Source: Kwoniella bestiolae CBS 10118 (lineage: Eukaryota > Basidiomycota > Tremellomycetes > Tremellales > Cryptococcaceae). From it: a DNA stretch of 64,000 nucleotides. The DNA is taken from assembly GCF_000512585.2 (NCBI RefSeq), contig NC_089241.1, positions 1,984,001 to 2,048,000 of the forward strand. Reading direction: 5' to 3'. The notes under the pieces are model-generated. The model was given only the letters and a program-made list of their open reading frames with translations. It did not search any database and was not told the DNA's origin. The position numbers were made by a program, and so were the translations under genes. This document shows, piece by piece, positions 25,813 to 38,546 of the stretch. The first letter of the stretch is position 1. Each line of letters opens with the position of its first letter.

Positions 25813-28243
25813 ATGGATCTAGATGACTTGAGTGAGCTTCTTCGCTCCTACTTCCGCTAGATCCCATCAAGCTGACCCTACTTGATCATTCTTCCTCTTC
25901 CAGCCGTCGATAACACCTACCAACTGGGAGGATCCGATGATGAGAGGGAACGAGCTAAGAATGCCGCTCTGATAGAAGAGCTAGACAGGAAGAAGAAGTT
26001 TAGGAAGATGGCTGTTCCCACGGACGATAAGAAGGTTAGGGAGAGGTTGAGGGCTTATGGAGAACCTATAACACTTTTTGGTGAAGGTGTGAGTTGGCTT
26101 CGTCTAACTTACGGAGAAGGAATTACCGTCTCTATCATAATTCACTGGCTTACCGGTGGATAGTCGTTCTGTCTCTGAGCTTTGTAGAGCAGACCGCTGA
26201 TATTTGCTTTTACCTTGTGTGTAGCCAGGTGACCGTCGAGATCGTCTGAAATACGTGCAGGAGCAGATAGAACAAGCTCGAGGGACGGAGCGTATGGATG
26301 TGGATGAGGAGTCTGATGAGAGTAGTGATGAGGAGGAAGAAGAGGTAAGCTTGGTCTCAGTTGACATGGTCGACTCAAGTTTCAAAGCTGACTTAGTTGT
26401 CATAGGGGGAATTCTACACGGAAGGTTCAGATGATCTGTTAGAAGCGAGGAGGAAGTTGGCTAGGTATTCATTGTCGAGGTGAGAAGCTCTTACCTTAGC
26501 TATATTTCGAGTGTTTAAGAGGCAATAGCTGATATAGAGAAATAGAGCTCGTACACGTATAGCGAGGCAGAGGGTGGAAGTGGGATTACCATTGGGTAAA
26601 ATAGTATCGCTGCGGAAGGAGGTATTCTCGGAATTGAAGGTGAGGGCATGCTCCTCTTCGTTGAATCTCAGCTACCCAAACCGCCAAATCTCCCCAAATG
26701 CTACTAGCTCCCATAGGGTAATGGTAACAAGACATACATGTTATCACAATGCTGATCTCTTTGCCAGACATTCAACAATCTAGGATCCCAATTCGGGGAC
26801 GACCGTCCCCTCTCGACCATCCGATTCTCCCCAAACTCCCAATACATCCTCACCACATCCTGGACGGGAGATAGCAAAGTATGGGATCTACCGAACCTGA
26901 ATTTGGTAAAGACGAAAAAGGGTCATACGGATAAGATCGGTGGAGCTGCTTGGCACCCCCAGGCGACGTTGGCCGGAGGGATAGGCGAGGATGGGTTGAA
27001 CTTCGCGACGGGGGGTGGGGAGGGGGATGTTAAGTTGTGGTCTTTGAGCGGGTAAGTGGGGTTGTGGTTTCACCTGGATCATTTGATAAAAGCAATCAGT
27101 GGTATACTGCCTACTGTCCTGATCACCCAATTGCTGTACCAAACACAACCTTGCTAACGCTCTGTTTCGTTGCTATAGTGACAAGCCCATAGCGACGCTG
27201 AAAGGCCACGAAAACCGAGTCGGTCGAATAGCGTTCCATCCCTCAGGTTCATATCTAGGTTCAGCAGGTTTCGACGGTACTTGGCGATTATGGGATGTGG
27301 AGAAGCATAAAGAGTTGTTAATACAGGAAGGACATAGCAAAGAAGTCTACGCGTTGGCTTTCCAGGATGATGGTGCATTGGTGTCGTCAGGGTGAGTGAT
27401 GCGTCTTCGACTATAATCTCATCTTTAATCACAAAATGTACATAAGCTGATATCCGGTTTGGGTATTGCAGTGGGTTCGACGCAATAGGACGAGTATGGG
27501 ATATAAGGACGGGAAGGACGGCTATGGTATTAGATGGGCATGTTAAGGAGATATTGGCTATGGACTTTGCACCTAATGGGTGAGTGTGGCTCCCTTCCCA
27601 TCATCTTGAATTGCTATCTCGGATTAATCATCGTATCCGCTGAGTCGTGTACATATCGCATGTTCACCGTTTATGGCGGGGCAGATCGGCTAACACTCAT
27701 TCTTCCTACAGATACCAAGTAGCCACCGGTTCAGGCGACGACACCGTCCGAATATGGGATCTCCGAGCCCTCAAAACGCAATATATCATCCCGGCGCACA
27801 AATCGTCCGTATCTGACGTGAGATTCTTCAGATCTTCGCAGGAGGTAGAGTCGATAGGTCTAAATGGCGATTTACCCTTATCTGGAGAGGTCAAAGGAGG
27901 AGTAACGGATAGTAGCATGGCAATAGACCAGGATACGAGTACCGATATCGAAGTGAAAGAGGAGGATGTTAAACCGTTGGTATCCAATGGACTTACAGGC
28001 CAAGCATCGACGGAAGGTGGTACTGCTGGATCATCTCTACCCAAATCTGGATTATTCCTCCTCACCTCAGGATTCGATTGTAATGTCCGAATATGGTCGG
28101 CGGACGAGTGGAGTCTCATCAAAACCCTACCGACGGACGCGGGCAAGGTCATGTCTGTTGATGTTTCGTCGAATGGACGGTTCATCGCTAGTGCGAGTTA
28201 TAGTAGGAGTTTCCACCTTTTTGGAGGGGATAATAGTTTGTAG
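25813..28243 (+). CDS. PRP4: PRP4, U4/U6 snRNP WD40 protein
   Basis: Spliceosome component (human PRPF4) that binds Prp3 in the U4/U6 and tri-snRNP particles in the nucleus. The start exon encodes MDLDDL and splices to TVDNTYQLGG. The SFM (splicing factor motif) domain follows: VRERLRAYGEPITLFGEG, then RRDRLKYV. After an acidic linker and a basic helix (ARTRIARQRVEVGLPLG) come about seven WD40 repeats, for example TTSWTGDSKVWDL, SAGFDGTWRLWDV, SGGFDAIGRVWDI, ATGSGDDTVRIWDL and TSGFDCNVRIWSA. An extra acidic loop of about 60 residues sits between the fifth and sixth repeats. There are at least eight introns. The SFM plus WD40 order is unique to this family. Confidence 0.94.
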
Positions 28244-28665
28244 GTTTGGTCCATCTCGAAGGGATATAACCTTGTAGAATGATAAGGCGACGAAGCCATA
28301 TATGCACATGCATTGTTATATAACGTGATGAACGGCGATGAGGGACGAATGAACATTGGTCAACCGATAATTGGAACTTTTGTCGAGTATCGAGAGTTTC
28401 TGCTCACACTCATACTCATATTTGACGCTTCAGATAGGTGTGTAATCTCTAAGAGGCACACCGAATCACATAGGTAGAATCATATTCATGCTTCTGTCGA
28501 CAGTCAAAAATCAAGAGGTGAGAGAAAAACAAAAACACAAAGAACGAATATAACTTTAAAGAAACCACGAGGCGACTGAATAAACTCTTCCTTGTTCTAC
28601 CATTTTCTTCAAAACTCAAAATCCAAATATCAAAGACAAGATCCTCCTCTTACCCCTACCTACCC
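28244..28665. other. Convergent 3' region, PRP4 / MBP1
   Basis: Lies between two stop codons and holds both 3' untranslated regions, with an A-rich tract near 28510-28560. No gene is recognised. Confidence 0.45.
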
Positions 28666-31600
28666 TCAAACTTGCTCTTTCATCCTACTCATAAACTCTG
28701 ATATCTTACTCAGATCTATACTCTGCCCATCAGATTCGATAGCAGTGACTAGCCCATCGATCATCTACAACCAATAAAGAAATTTGAAGTCAGCGATACG
28801 AAACAAACATTGCTTCTGCTGCCCTATCTCTCACTCTTCAGTCCCACCAATAAAGCGAGACGAGGAGACACCTCAGGGGACACAAGAAAGAGAGTGAAAT
28901 CACTCACCCCATCAACCTTCTCAACAGGTACTTTCGTACTAAGACTAATCAATTTCCTATACTTGTAATTCTTCTCGAAATTCTGATTCTCCAAATTCCG
29001 TATTTTATCATCCAACAAGGCCAGAACCCTATCTTGCCAAATATTGATTCTCCTCAATTTGATCAGGTTATCACTATTGTTATTTTCAGACGAATCGGTT
29101 CTCTCTGGTAATTTGATCTCGTCATCCTCCCCTTCTTCCGTCTCATTCTTCACTTCTTCCACCCCACCGGAAGAATCTGAAGTAATTTGTTGGAACGAGG
29201 GGGGTAACTCGTTTTCTCCAGCTAGTAACTTTCGGCCAGTCCAATCTTCTGCCTGTTCGGAGGGAGTCGAGCTCAAGAACTGCTTCAGGGATTCGATCCT
29301 CTGATTGAGTAGCTCCAATTCACCAACTTTGACTTGAGCACGATGTAATTGCTGTCTCTTGTCTGCTAGGGCTTTTGTGGCTACCCTGACTGATTGTTCG
29401 GTGGCATTCAGTTTGGTTTGTTTGTTGACCATTTCCGTGGAGAATGTCGATGAGATGGTTTCGAATATCGCTGAGATGTCTACAGAGTCCAAACATTACC
29501 ATCAGTCTCCTACCCAAGCGGTCAAGTCACGAGGAGGCAGAAAACCCTACTCACTCTTCTGAACATCCCTACTTTTCCTTTCAGGCTTAGGCACCTCCGA
29601 TTTTAAGCTCGAAACGATCGCCTCGGCAGGCGACACCTTGAGAGACTAGATATTATGAATCACGTCAGCATCTCTACTCCGAGCTTGATCTCATCGAGAC
29701 ACTCCCGCTCACCTCAATATCCAGTCCAAAGTCAGAGGGCTTCAATCCCAACTTATTCGCTTTGCCTTTATCCGCTCCAGCATCCAATAGTAGATTCACC
29801 AAACCTTTATTGCCCACCCTCGCAGCAATGTTAATAGCGGTATCACCATGAACATCCTGAATGTCTATCAGCGTCTTGAGGCTAATCGTATCATTCCCTG
29901 AAGATCCATTCAGATGATCACCATTCATCGAGTGAGTGATCTGTTGCTGCTGTTGTTCTCTCGCTACCCATTCTAGGACATTGGCCATGTAAGATCTTGC
30001 AGATGCTGCTCGTCCTTTCACACCCGCTACCATACTGATATGATGTATCACCGATCTGTACGAGTGATCCAAGGTCTTGATCGAGGGCGATAAGAGTTCC
30101 AGCAATTGATAGAATTGTCCAGACTCGAATTGGTTTGTCGTCAATACCGACCTGATCAAAGGAGTCTCGCCAGCAAAATTACCCCGGTGGATATCGGAAC
30201 CAAGTTCAATAAGCTGTTTGATTATTGATAATTTGGATAGCGCACATGCCCAGTGTAAAGCGGTGTGTCCCTGATTATCAATCACCATGTCGATATCGAA
30301 GGTATCTGGCAATTCGTCCGCCCCCAGTCCAAACACTTGTCGAACATTCACTTCATCATCTCCCGCGTCCACTGAAGTAGTGGAGAACAACGACAATAAT
30401 CTTGAGCGCGTCTTGGAAGTGTTGGAATTGGGTCTTGGTCGAATTGGTTTATTGGACAATCGCATAGATGAAGGTAGGGGCTGCGAATCCCTCAGATCAT
30501 CCGACGAATCAGATGCACCATCATCGATGTCTTCACCTTCGGCCTCTTGTTGTGGCGGTTCGTGTTGCTGTTCTTCCATAGATCCGTTGAGATAGGCTCC
30601 ATCTTCGGATTTTTGCCTCTTCGCCGGTGGAGGTCCCATATCCGTATCGGTCGTGTAGTTCATAGGTTGATATGATGGAGTGGGATGAGGATGACCATAT
30701 TGATCGATATACATCTCAGCGCCGCTAGGTGGAAGGCCCAGATCGATGTTGGCAGCAGGTCCAAGAGAAGGGTTATGATGACCATCACCACTCAGGCTTG
30801 GGGTCATCGCCATAGCTATACCACGTTTGTTATCGCCTTGGCCAGGGTACATATGCTGTTGGGGAGGAGCAGGATAGTACATCATCTGCTGTTGGTTGGG
30901 ATAACCCATAGGCATACCCATCATTTGATTTTGATCGCCATTGGAAGGAGTAAATTGCGGTGGAGGCGGAGGAGGCAATTGACCAGCTTGGGCATGTGGG
31001 TGTGCATGCCCATGAGGAAAGGGGGAGATGACTCGACCATTTCCTTGAGCGCTACCTCGATTACCAGACATCAAGGAGGGAGTGTATCCTGCCATACTTG
31101 ATGAAGGGGTCTTTTGGCCGGCTCGATCGGGAGTACCAGTCCGGATGACAGGTAAAGCAGCAATGGCAGTTGGTGAAGGAACGAAGTCGAAGACGGGTGC
31201 AAGATAGGCAGTAACACCGTATTGAGCGGCAAGCTCTTGGCCTCGTTCAAAGGGGATCCAGGTGCCTTGGTATTTACCGTCTACATATTAAATAGCGTCA
31301 GATGAGCTGGATCAGACTCGCAATGCAACGGATAACTCACAACCACCTTGGACTTTTTCGTGCACCCCAGGGTGGATCTCCTTTTCGAGAATTTTGGTTC
31401 GAGCAGATTTATGTATACCTGCCACTTTTAGTATTTGGGTAGCATTAACCCATCTATCCAATATCATCAGTACCCCTGTCAGTGCAACGAGATATAAGTG
31501 ACGTACGAATCGGATGTTCGTCTCATGACCGAGATACCTCGAATCATAGCTTCGAAAACGGGTATCTGAAAATGGAAATGATCAGCTGGGATTGCCTTCA

Positions 31601-32078
31601 GAACCATAGATAGCTTACACCTGAGTATACACTGGCATAGACCTTTGCCTGAGCAGTCCCGCCAGTCTGATTCGAGTTATTCGGTCCTTGACCCGGTACT
31701 GTACCCATCACGTTCCCAAAGACATTTTGATGCTGTTGCTGAAGCTGCTGAGCAGGTGTCAGATGTTGTTGGCCGTTCGACGAAGAAGGCACGGAAGGAG
31801 GAGGTTGCATGTTGTTTTGCTGCTGTTGAGAAGGACCCAAACGCGGTTGAGGGGGTGGGGGTTGTTGAGAGTGTAAGTGGGAAGGTAGGGTGTGTAATGG
31901 TGCGGGTGTCTGCTCAATCGCACCTGATGGTGAGAGGGATGGTAAGAGTGATGAGTGGGAGGGGGTAGCCGGCGGCTGATTGTGAGTGGTAGAGCTAAGA
32001 GAGGGGGAGGTCAGCTCGAAGAAATGGATAGGGGAAAGAATGATCGGGAAGCGGACGGACATACCTTGAGGCTTCCAT
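28666..32078 (-). CDS. MBP1: MBP1-like APSES/ankyrin cell-cycle transcription factor
   Basis: DNA-binding subunit of the G1/S transcription complex, expected to bind MCB (ACGCGT) sites with a Swi6-type partner. The start exon is short (MEAS) and splices to a Pro/Gln-rich region with a poly-Gln run. The APSES KilA-N domain is clear: KVYASVYSGVPVFEAM, VMRRTSDSWVNATQILKVAG, KILEKEIHPGVHEKVQGG, and YGKYQGTWIPFERG. A nuclear-signal-like PPAKRQK follows. Ankyrin repeats are NQGHTALHWACALSKLSIIK, GSDIHRGNFAGETPL, and DVHGDTAINIAARVGNKGL. The C-terminal part is a predicted coiled coil with an acidic insert, ending FMSRMKEQV at a stop in 28666-28668, in an exon separated by an intron. The start was chosen because the ATG at 32076-32078 splices cleanly (GTATGT to TTAG). 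Confidence 0.92.
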
Positions 32079-32586
32079 GGTGTCTGTCCGATTGACTCCT
32101 TGTTTTCAAGAAGCTGTAGATAGACGCAGAGAGACAAGATACTATTCGGTGTTGTATTCGGCAAGTAGTAGGCTACTCGAGATGGTGTATCAGGTATACC
32201 TATGTATATAAAATGGTGATGAGAGATGAGGTAGGACGTGTTAAAAGGCCAAGTACGAGTAGAGTATATAGAATTCATGTCTGAAATCGCGTTGCGCGTC
32301 TTTTTAAGCAGGTTGTACGCGTATACAACCACCACTATAGCAGATATGCAGGGTAACTACTCGTGCATTATCAAAACCTGAAGGGAGGCGAGTTATCAAT
32401 GTGGCACTTTCAAAGTCTTAAAAGGGTATACCCGAATAAGCTTCCTGACTGTTGGTAAATTTCAGATGGAGGACGTCCACTTGACTACCCAGCAGATGCA
32501 CAATTTTAAGAATGAACTCATCACCTCAGATCAATCCATCGATCGTCTCTATACATCTCAATCTGCATACCAGAAATCTATTCAAG
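32079..32586. promoter_or_regulatory. Divergent promoter, MBP1 / KRR1, with an MCB element
   Basis: The 508 bp between opposite start codons carries an ACGCGT (MCB) site at 32317-32322 inside the inverted repeat GGTTGTA-CGCGTA-TACAACC (32311-32330). A related GCGCGTC lies at 32294-32300. MCB is the known target of Mbp1-type factors; autoregulation is inference. Confidence 0.5.
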
Positions 32587-34156
32587 ATGAGCGCAGAAGC
32601 ATCCTCCTCTGGGATCAGTAAGAAATCCAAGAAGAATAAGAGTAAAGCTGCTGAAGCTGTCAATGGCGATGGTGAGACTCAAGAGGTGGACAAAAACAAG
32701 AGACACAGGAAGGATAAGCGTGAGTCTATCGATCATCCATCACTATCGGATCAGCATTTGACGGACCGTGCTGATTGTTCTATCCCAATTTGACACAGCA
32801 TGGGACACAGACGACATAGACCACTGGAACATCCCCCAATTCACCGCCCCCGCATCGGGCGAACATAAACCTTTCCTCGAAGAATCCTCTTTCGCCCTCC
32901 TTTTCCCCAAATACAGAGAACCCTACCTGCGTTCAATCTGGTCGAACATTACCTCCGAGCTGGACAAATATGGTCTGGCCTGTGAATTAGATTTGGTACA
33001 GGGTCAAATGACCGTCAAGACCACCCGTAAAACTTGGGATCCATATATCGTCCTAAAGGGACGAGATCTGTTGAAATTGTTGGCGAGGGGTGTGAATGCT
33101 CCTCAGGCTATCAAGGTCTTGCAAGATGGGATAGCATGTGATATAATTAAGATTGGTGGGTTGGTGAGGAACAAGGAGAGGTTCGTGAAGAGGAGACAGA
33201 GGTTGGTTGGACCTAATGGAAGTACTCTGAAGGTGGGTATCAGTCTTCTCTAAGGGTCTCTACGAAGATGATATATGTCCATCCGACTACACTCCCCTCT
33301 CTGAGCCAATTGTAGTCTGATATCACAAGCATCACATTGCTGATACAAACAACACTGATAGGCAATCGAGCTCCTCACAGAATGTTACGTCCTAGTCCAA
33401 GGAAACACCGTCTCAGCTATGGGTTCATTCAAAGGGTTGAAAGAGGTCCGAAGGATCATCATAGATTGTATGAACAACATACACCCCATATACAGGATCA
33501 AGGAGTTGATGATCAGACGGGAGCTTGCGAAAGATCCGAAATTGGCTGGCGAGAGTTGGGATAGGTTTTTACCAAGTGAGTCGAAGTCGCATTTGGACAA
33601 CGTCTATGAAACCACTTTTAGTACTAGGACTTGGACAATCGCCCCCCCTTATCTCATAAAAAAAATTCTGCACTTCATCCCAGAGATATCAGCTAATCTT
33701 GTATTTGTCATCGCAGAATTCCAAAAGAAACACCTCTCAACATCCGAAAAAACAGCCAAGAAAAACTCTGCTCTGGAACGTCAAGCCGACCCCTCCTCAT
33801 CAGTCAACCCCAACTCCATCCCCGTCGCCCCTTCTACTTCTACTACAGCAGTGGGAGAGGGTGATAAACCCAAACGAACTCCCTTCCCAACCAAGAAGAA
33901 GACCTACACCCCCTTCCCACCACCTCAACAACCCTCCAAACTTGATCTCCAACTTGCCTCGGGAGAATATTTCCTCAAACCCCGTGAAAAGGAGGCTCTG
34001 GAGAAGAGGAAGAAGGCTGAAAAGCAGAATGAGGTGTCTGCGCAGAGAAGGGCAGAGAGGGAAGAGGCGTTCGTGGCGCCTCCTGAGAAACGGGAGGAGG
34101 GGGTAGAGGAGAGGAGGAAGAAGAGGAAGAGGGCTAAGGCTGAGGATTTGATGTAA
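32587..34156 (+). CDS. KRR1: KRR1, small-subunit processome KH protein
   Basis: Nucleolar factor for 18S rRNA processing and 40S assembly. The N-terminus is Lys-rich and splices to the conserved PWDTDDIDHWNIPQF. The KH region follows, with FPKYREPYLRSIWSNI, VKTTRKTWDPYIVLKGRDLLKLLARGV, VKRRQRLVGPNGSTLKAIELLT, and CYVLVQGNTVSAMGSFKGLKEVRRII, the pseudo-KH plus KH pair of Krr1. HPIYRIKELMIRRELAKDP is the family hallmark. The C-terminus is long, Lys/Glu-rich and basic (KKRKRAKAEDLM), as in homologues. A second in-frame ATG upstream at 32512 would add 25 residues without family similarity; 32587 is preferred. A short exon-intron pattern with three introns is seen. Confidence 0.94.
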
Positions 34157-34507
34157 ATTAGACGTGAGAGGGGATTGGTATGATGGGTATTCTGTTGATT
34201 GATGTATAATGTACTTGCTTGATCAGCACAGGAATTCGTCATGTTTGATCTTGTACAGCTGTATTGATGATACGATACGGTTTCCTTCAGCTTCTTCGTG
34301 AAGCTTATAGGTTCATTCATGCTCAGTGTTCAGCCAACACTACGAGTAGATCTCTCAAATGCATGGTATATCGTGGAAAACACGCATGTATAGTGTATAT
34401 CCCACGTAGGATGCGGAGGTATCCCTTTTGATTCTGACCTAACGATACAACATGGTTCTAATAGACTAAGCTCATACAGGATGAATAAAACAGGAAAAGA
34501 CCAAGGA
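34157..34507. other. Convergent 3' region, KRR1 / SIT4
   Basis: Lies between two stop codons. No feature is recognised other than the two 3' ends. Confidence 0.45.
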
Positions 34508-36418
34508 TCAAACGAAATATGATGGTGTTTGCTAAGGGGAAATATCAAAAGTCAGCTTGCACTTCGCTTGACTTGGAAGTGATAGCCAAACAGAAAAACA
34601 AACTCACCATCCTCCTCAACGCGGGATTCTTCATATCCGTATCATTCTCCCTAGCCGCCCCGTAAACTTTGAAATCTGTCTGACCGCTCTCGTCGACCTG
34701 CATGATCGACGCGGAATTACCACACCTATAACAGTAGTTCGGGGCGGACCAGACGGTCACGAGCGAATTATCAAACATGTGTTTGTAGCCTTCTTGGACG
34801 AGTTGGTGCGCTCGAGCTATCAGGGAGAGCGAGTTGACGTGGTTGAACTGTTGTATCATGAGGGTTAGTGAAGAGATGGCGGGGGGTGGAGATGTGTGCA
34901 ATATATATCACTCGAGATTGAGATTGGTTGATCCGATAAGAATATTTGTTTGAAGGACTCACTTCAGCAGTCACTTTCCCACCGAATAACCACCCCGCTC
35001 CTCGAGGACTGACAGACCACGAATCGACTTCATCAGGATCCGACCACATGAGGTCTAATATAGACATATCAGCTGATCAACTCTGGAGCTCAGGCAAACG
35101 TCAGCTGCTCACCACAAAACGCTCCCTCATGGGGCACCTCCTGAGCTCTAGGTATTATCCTAACCTGATCCAGGGTTTTGATATCAGGTGACAAACCCCC
35201 ATGTACACACAGTATGGACGAATCGATTATCTGCGCAAGTAAGAGGATGAAATTGATCAGGAGTCGCTTCTGTCAGATGGGATGGGTGGTCCACTCACAG
35301 CAGCCAAACTCAGATGATCGAAGAGTGTACAACAAGCTTTCCATACCGATGGATTCCCATATTTCTGCATACATTCGTCTATCCAAGTTATTTGTCAGCT
35401 TTCATCCAGCTATAGAAAGTGGAAGCCAGTTGACTTACCGTAAAATCCATATACCTGTGTGATCTGACGGGATTCATGGTTCCCTCTCAACAAGGTTATC
35501 TTATCTGGATATCTATTGCATATCAAACATCAGCTGGAGGCCAAATTTCGCTAATAGCACGACATCTCAGCTGAGATAGAGAGCTGAACACTGACCTAGC
35601 TTTGTATGCTAATAGCAGGGACAATGTTTCCAAAGAGTAATACCCTCGATCTACGAAATCGCCCTGTATGAGAAGAACAAAAGGACAAGTCAGCGATGAA
35701 ATCATTATATATGACCTTGACCTGACAGGATCTCAGGACATGGTCTTCCAGCTCAATCACTTCTCCAGCATTGAATTGCCACCAAGAGGCCCAAGCTCAG
35801 ATCAAAGTCCAACCTCGTGTCTCTAGCCCGAACTTGAGTGCTGGACCGGCGCCGGGGCATTTATAGTACTACCGGTGGAACGGCCAGCTATAAGACTAGT
35901 CCAAGTCCATCGTACATGTACTGACAACTATACCCCATACTCCCTGCTCCGGCGCACAGCCATCCAAAGATCACCTTCTGCTTTCCTTCTTTCCTTTCCT
36001 CGAATGCTAGCTACGATGTGCTTTTACGCCCCCAAGAAAATTTTCAAAGAGATAAATAACTCACCATAAATATATAACTCGTCTCCGGAGCCTCACCCCC
36101 CTGCCTGAAAATCTCCAACACATCCCAAAACTGTCCATGTATATCACCGCATATCGTCACTGGCGACTGTACCAGATGGACGTTGCTCTCTTCCAGCAGG
36201 AGATCTCGCACTCGCGAGCAAAGCATTTTCATCTGACGTTCGGGGAGGTGTTTGCATTGCCGGATCTATATTTATATTAGGTGCAGGGGGAATGAGGAGA
36301 GTGAGGGAAAACGAAAGGAAAAGTTCATAAGATGAGCTTATTGTTCAGATGAAGAGGAGAGTGGAAGAAGACGTACATGGGCTATCCATTGGTCTGGATC
36401 TGAGGATAGTCCAGTCAT
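34508..36418 (-). CDS. SIT4: SIT4/PP6-type protein phosphatase catalytic subunit
   Basis: Metal-dependent Ser/Thr phosphatase of the PP2A-like group; Sit4/PP6 acts with SAP-type subunits in G1 progression, TOR signalling and stress. The start exon encodes MTGLSSDPDQWIAH. The catalytic motifs are complete: [83 protein letters not shown], and WSAPNYCYRCGN. PP6 rather than PP4 or PP2A is favoured by LLLEESNV, CKHLPER and FNHVNSL. A final 24 nt exon (34508-34531), joined across an intron at 34532-34607, supplies QTPSYFV and the stop. The end matches the family TPYFL except that the last residue is Val instead of the normally methylated Leu. Seven or more introns are present. Confidence 0.92.
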
Positions 36419-36902
36419 ATTGAAGTGCTTGATATGGATATTGTTGGATCGATGACTGGGTTGATATCTATTGAATTTCCTTTTGTGTTGAAATATCGAT
36501 TGGTGAATTCCACTTTGCAGGCAATATACGGTCGATTTTCGGCCTTTTCGGTGCTGAGCTGACTGATTCCTTGTATGCTACAGGCAGATGTTGTGCAGTG
36601 TAGGGTGATGGTATCACTATGATGGATATTATCAACTGTCAATTGTTAAACTACGCTGACTTTTCTCTTGCTGAGATTACAAGAGATTACATGATCAGCT
36701 CATTCGATTGATCGTTCGGAGATATCCATACTATGCCGATAAGGAGAGCATGACGTGGCATTCTGAACATTACACGTGTACGGTAATACATAAGTCACCC
36801 ATTCATCCAGACTGTTACGACCAGTCAGTCCGTCAACACAGAGTAGAATCAACCTCATCCATCTTACCTTCTTCCACATACTATACACTCAACTCACCTA
36901 CC
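36419..36902. promoter_or_regulatory. Divergent promoter, SIT4 / GET2-like
   Basis: The 484 bp between opposite start codons has no clear TATA box or repeat. Confidence 0.4.
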
Positions 36903-38274
36903 ATGTCAGACGCAGCCTCGAGAGCAGCAGCCAGGAAAGCAAGGATCCAAGCTAGGGGAAATACCGGTCTCGCCAAATTGGCTCAATCGGCAAGAGGGGA
37001 GGAAGCTCAGGCGCTGTACGCTGATGATTGTGAGTGGATTGGTCTCTCATGCGATGCTTTTGCATCACAGTGCTTGTATATAATAAATCACTTGACTCTT
37101 CTTTTTCGATACTGCGATGCTTCAATCCAATCATCAGCCGATATGTAAGCGACAAAGCTAAAACTGTCAAATATATCTAGTCAAACCATCCCCTTCGTCA
37201 ACACCTCAGACCGAAACCCCCCCTCCTATCCCATCAAGCAACACATCCACGTCCACCTCCGAGAAATCAAACCCATCATGGGCTCCTCCCCCTCCTTCCT
37301 CCTCCACATCTTCACGTGCCAACCCCAACCTCACAGCAGAACAGCAAGCCATGTCATCTCAGCTAGAAGCAATGATGTCGATGTTCGGCGGAGGACCTCC
37401 TGGAGCAGGAGCTGACGGGGAACTACCAGACATGTCCAAGCTCCTCCAATCCATGATGGGCGGGATAGATCCCTCACAGTCTGGTCAAAGGCTGCTCGGC
37501 GATCTGGACGATCCCGCCGGTCTTGGTGGATCCAGTGCAGCTGGAGGGTTAGGCGGAATACCTCCAAATCTCTTTGGCGGAGGAGGAGATGGTCAAAACG
37601 GGGACATGCCATTCCCCTTTCCCGGTATGGCCGGCCTAGGTGGACTGGGAGGACAAACGAAGAAAACGAAGAGCGAAAAGTATTTCCCCCTAATTCATTT
37701 CATCTCTATCGTGGTGCTTTCGATATTCACTATAATATGGTGGGAGCCCAAGATCAAGAAGGAGACGAGTATGATTACTGCCCTTGAGGGTGGGTGGGTG
37801 AAGAGGTGGAGTGGGTTGGGGCAGAGGGGGATTGGTAAATTTGGGAATGTCGAGGTTGTTGTGAGTTGGCGTTCCCCTGTTGACTGAGCAGCAGCAGAAG
37901 CAGGAAGTATGGCTGATAATGCTCTTGGGTAATTCGTAGCCTATATTCTGGGCTTTCACGACGCTCGAGTTGATTTTACAGACCAGTAGATTCATGATCT
38001 TCAAGGTGAGCTGTCGTCCAACCTGTATCTAGTCGTATGCGCATCGATTACTAATATATTATATCCGTGCAAACCTTAGTCCCCCCCACCACCCCATTCC
38101 CTCATATCAAACTTCCTGCCACTCCTCCCTCCCAAAATCTCCAGACCGATCCTCACAATCTCTCGATACCTATCGTTAATCCTGCAGACATACAAAGATG
38201 GGTGTCTTCTGGTGTTTATGATGGGAATGACGGTGGTGGTGAGTCAGTGGTTGGATGGTGGTAAGGTATTCTGA
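36903..38274 (+). CDS. GET2-like subunit of the tail-anchored protein insertase
   Basis: Probable ER membrane receptor (with Get1) for Get3 carrying tail-anchored proteins. Four exons give about 355 residues. The basic N-terminus SRAAARKARIQARGNTGLAKL resembles the Get3-binding RERR-type helix of Get2. A long Pro/Ser- and Gly/Met-rich disordered linker follows. Three membrane segments lie at the C-terminal end: FPLIHFISIVVLSIFTIIWW, IFWAFTTLELILQTSRFMIF, and GCLLVFMMGMTVVVSQWL. The last exon must be read so that the third segment is hydrophobic, which places the stop at 38272-38274; the overlapping frame ending at 38264 is hydrophilic and does not fit. The topology and N-terminal helix fit Get2/CAMLG, but sequence similarity in this family is weak, so the name is moderately sure. 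Confidence 0.65.
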
Positions 38275-38546
38275 GTATATCAGTAGATACGGTATGAAGT
38301 ATGATTTAGCCAGAGTATGCGTATGCTCCTCTTCGATGAGGATGAGCTTGAAGTAGAATCCGCCAGGATGATGATACGTGAGCATTGTACTGATATTGGA
38401 AGTATAACCGGGTAGGAGTATTAACCATTAAATAATGCATCGGCACTGCACCAAGATATAATAAATCAAAATCAGAACTACAACCAACACATATTTATAC
38501 GTATGACCTCAACTCGAACAGAAAAACACAATAGTCCATAATCTAT
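38275..38546. other. Convergent 3' region, GET2-like / CSC1-like
   Basis: Short gap between two stop codons with no other feature. Confidence 0.4.

Noticed and set aside
30685..31101. Plus-strand His/Arg-rich frame opposite MBP1
   Set aside because: It is the complement of the Pro/Gln/Gly-rich MBP1 coding sequence.
38067..38264. Alternative last-exon frame of the GET2-like gene
   Set aside because: It is hydrophilic and breaks the expected third membrane segment; the frame ending at 38274 is hydrophobic there.
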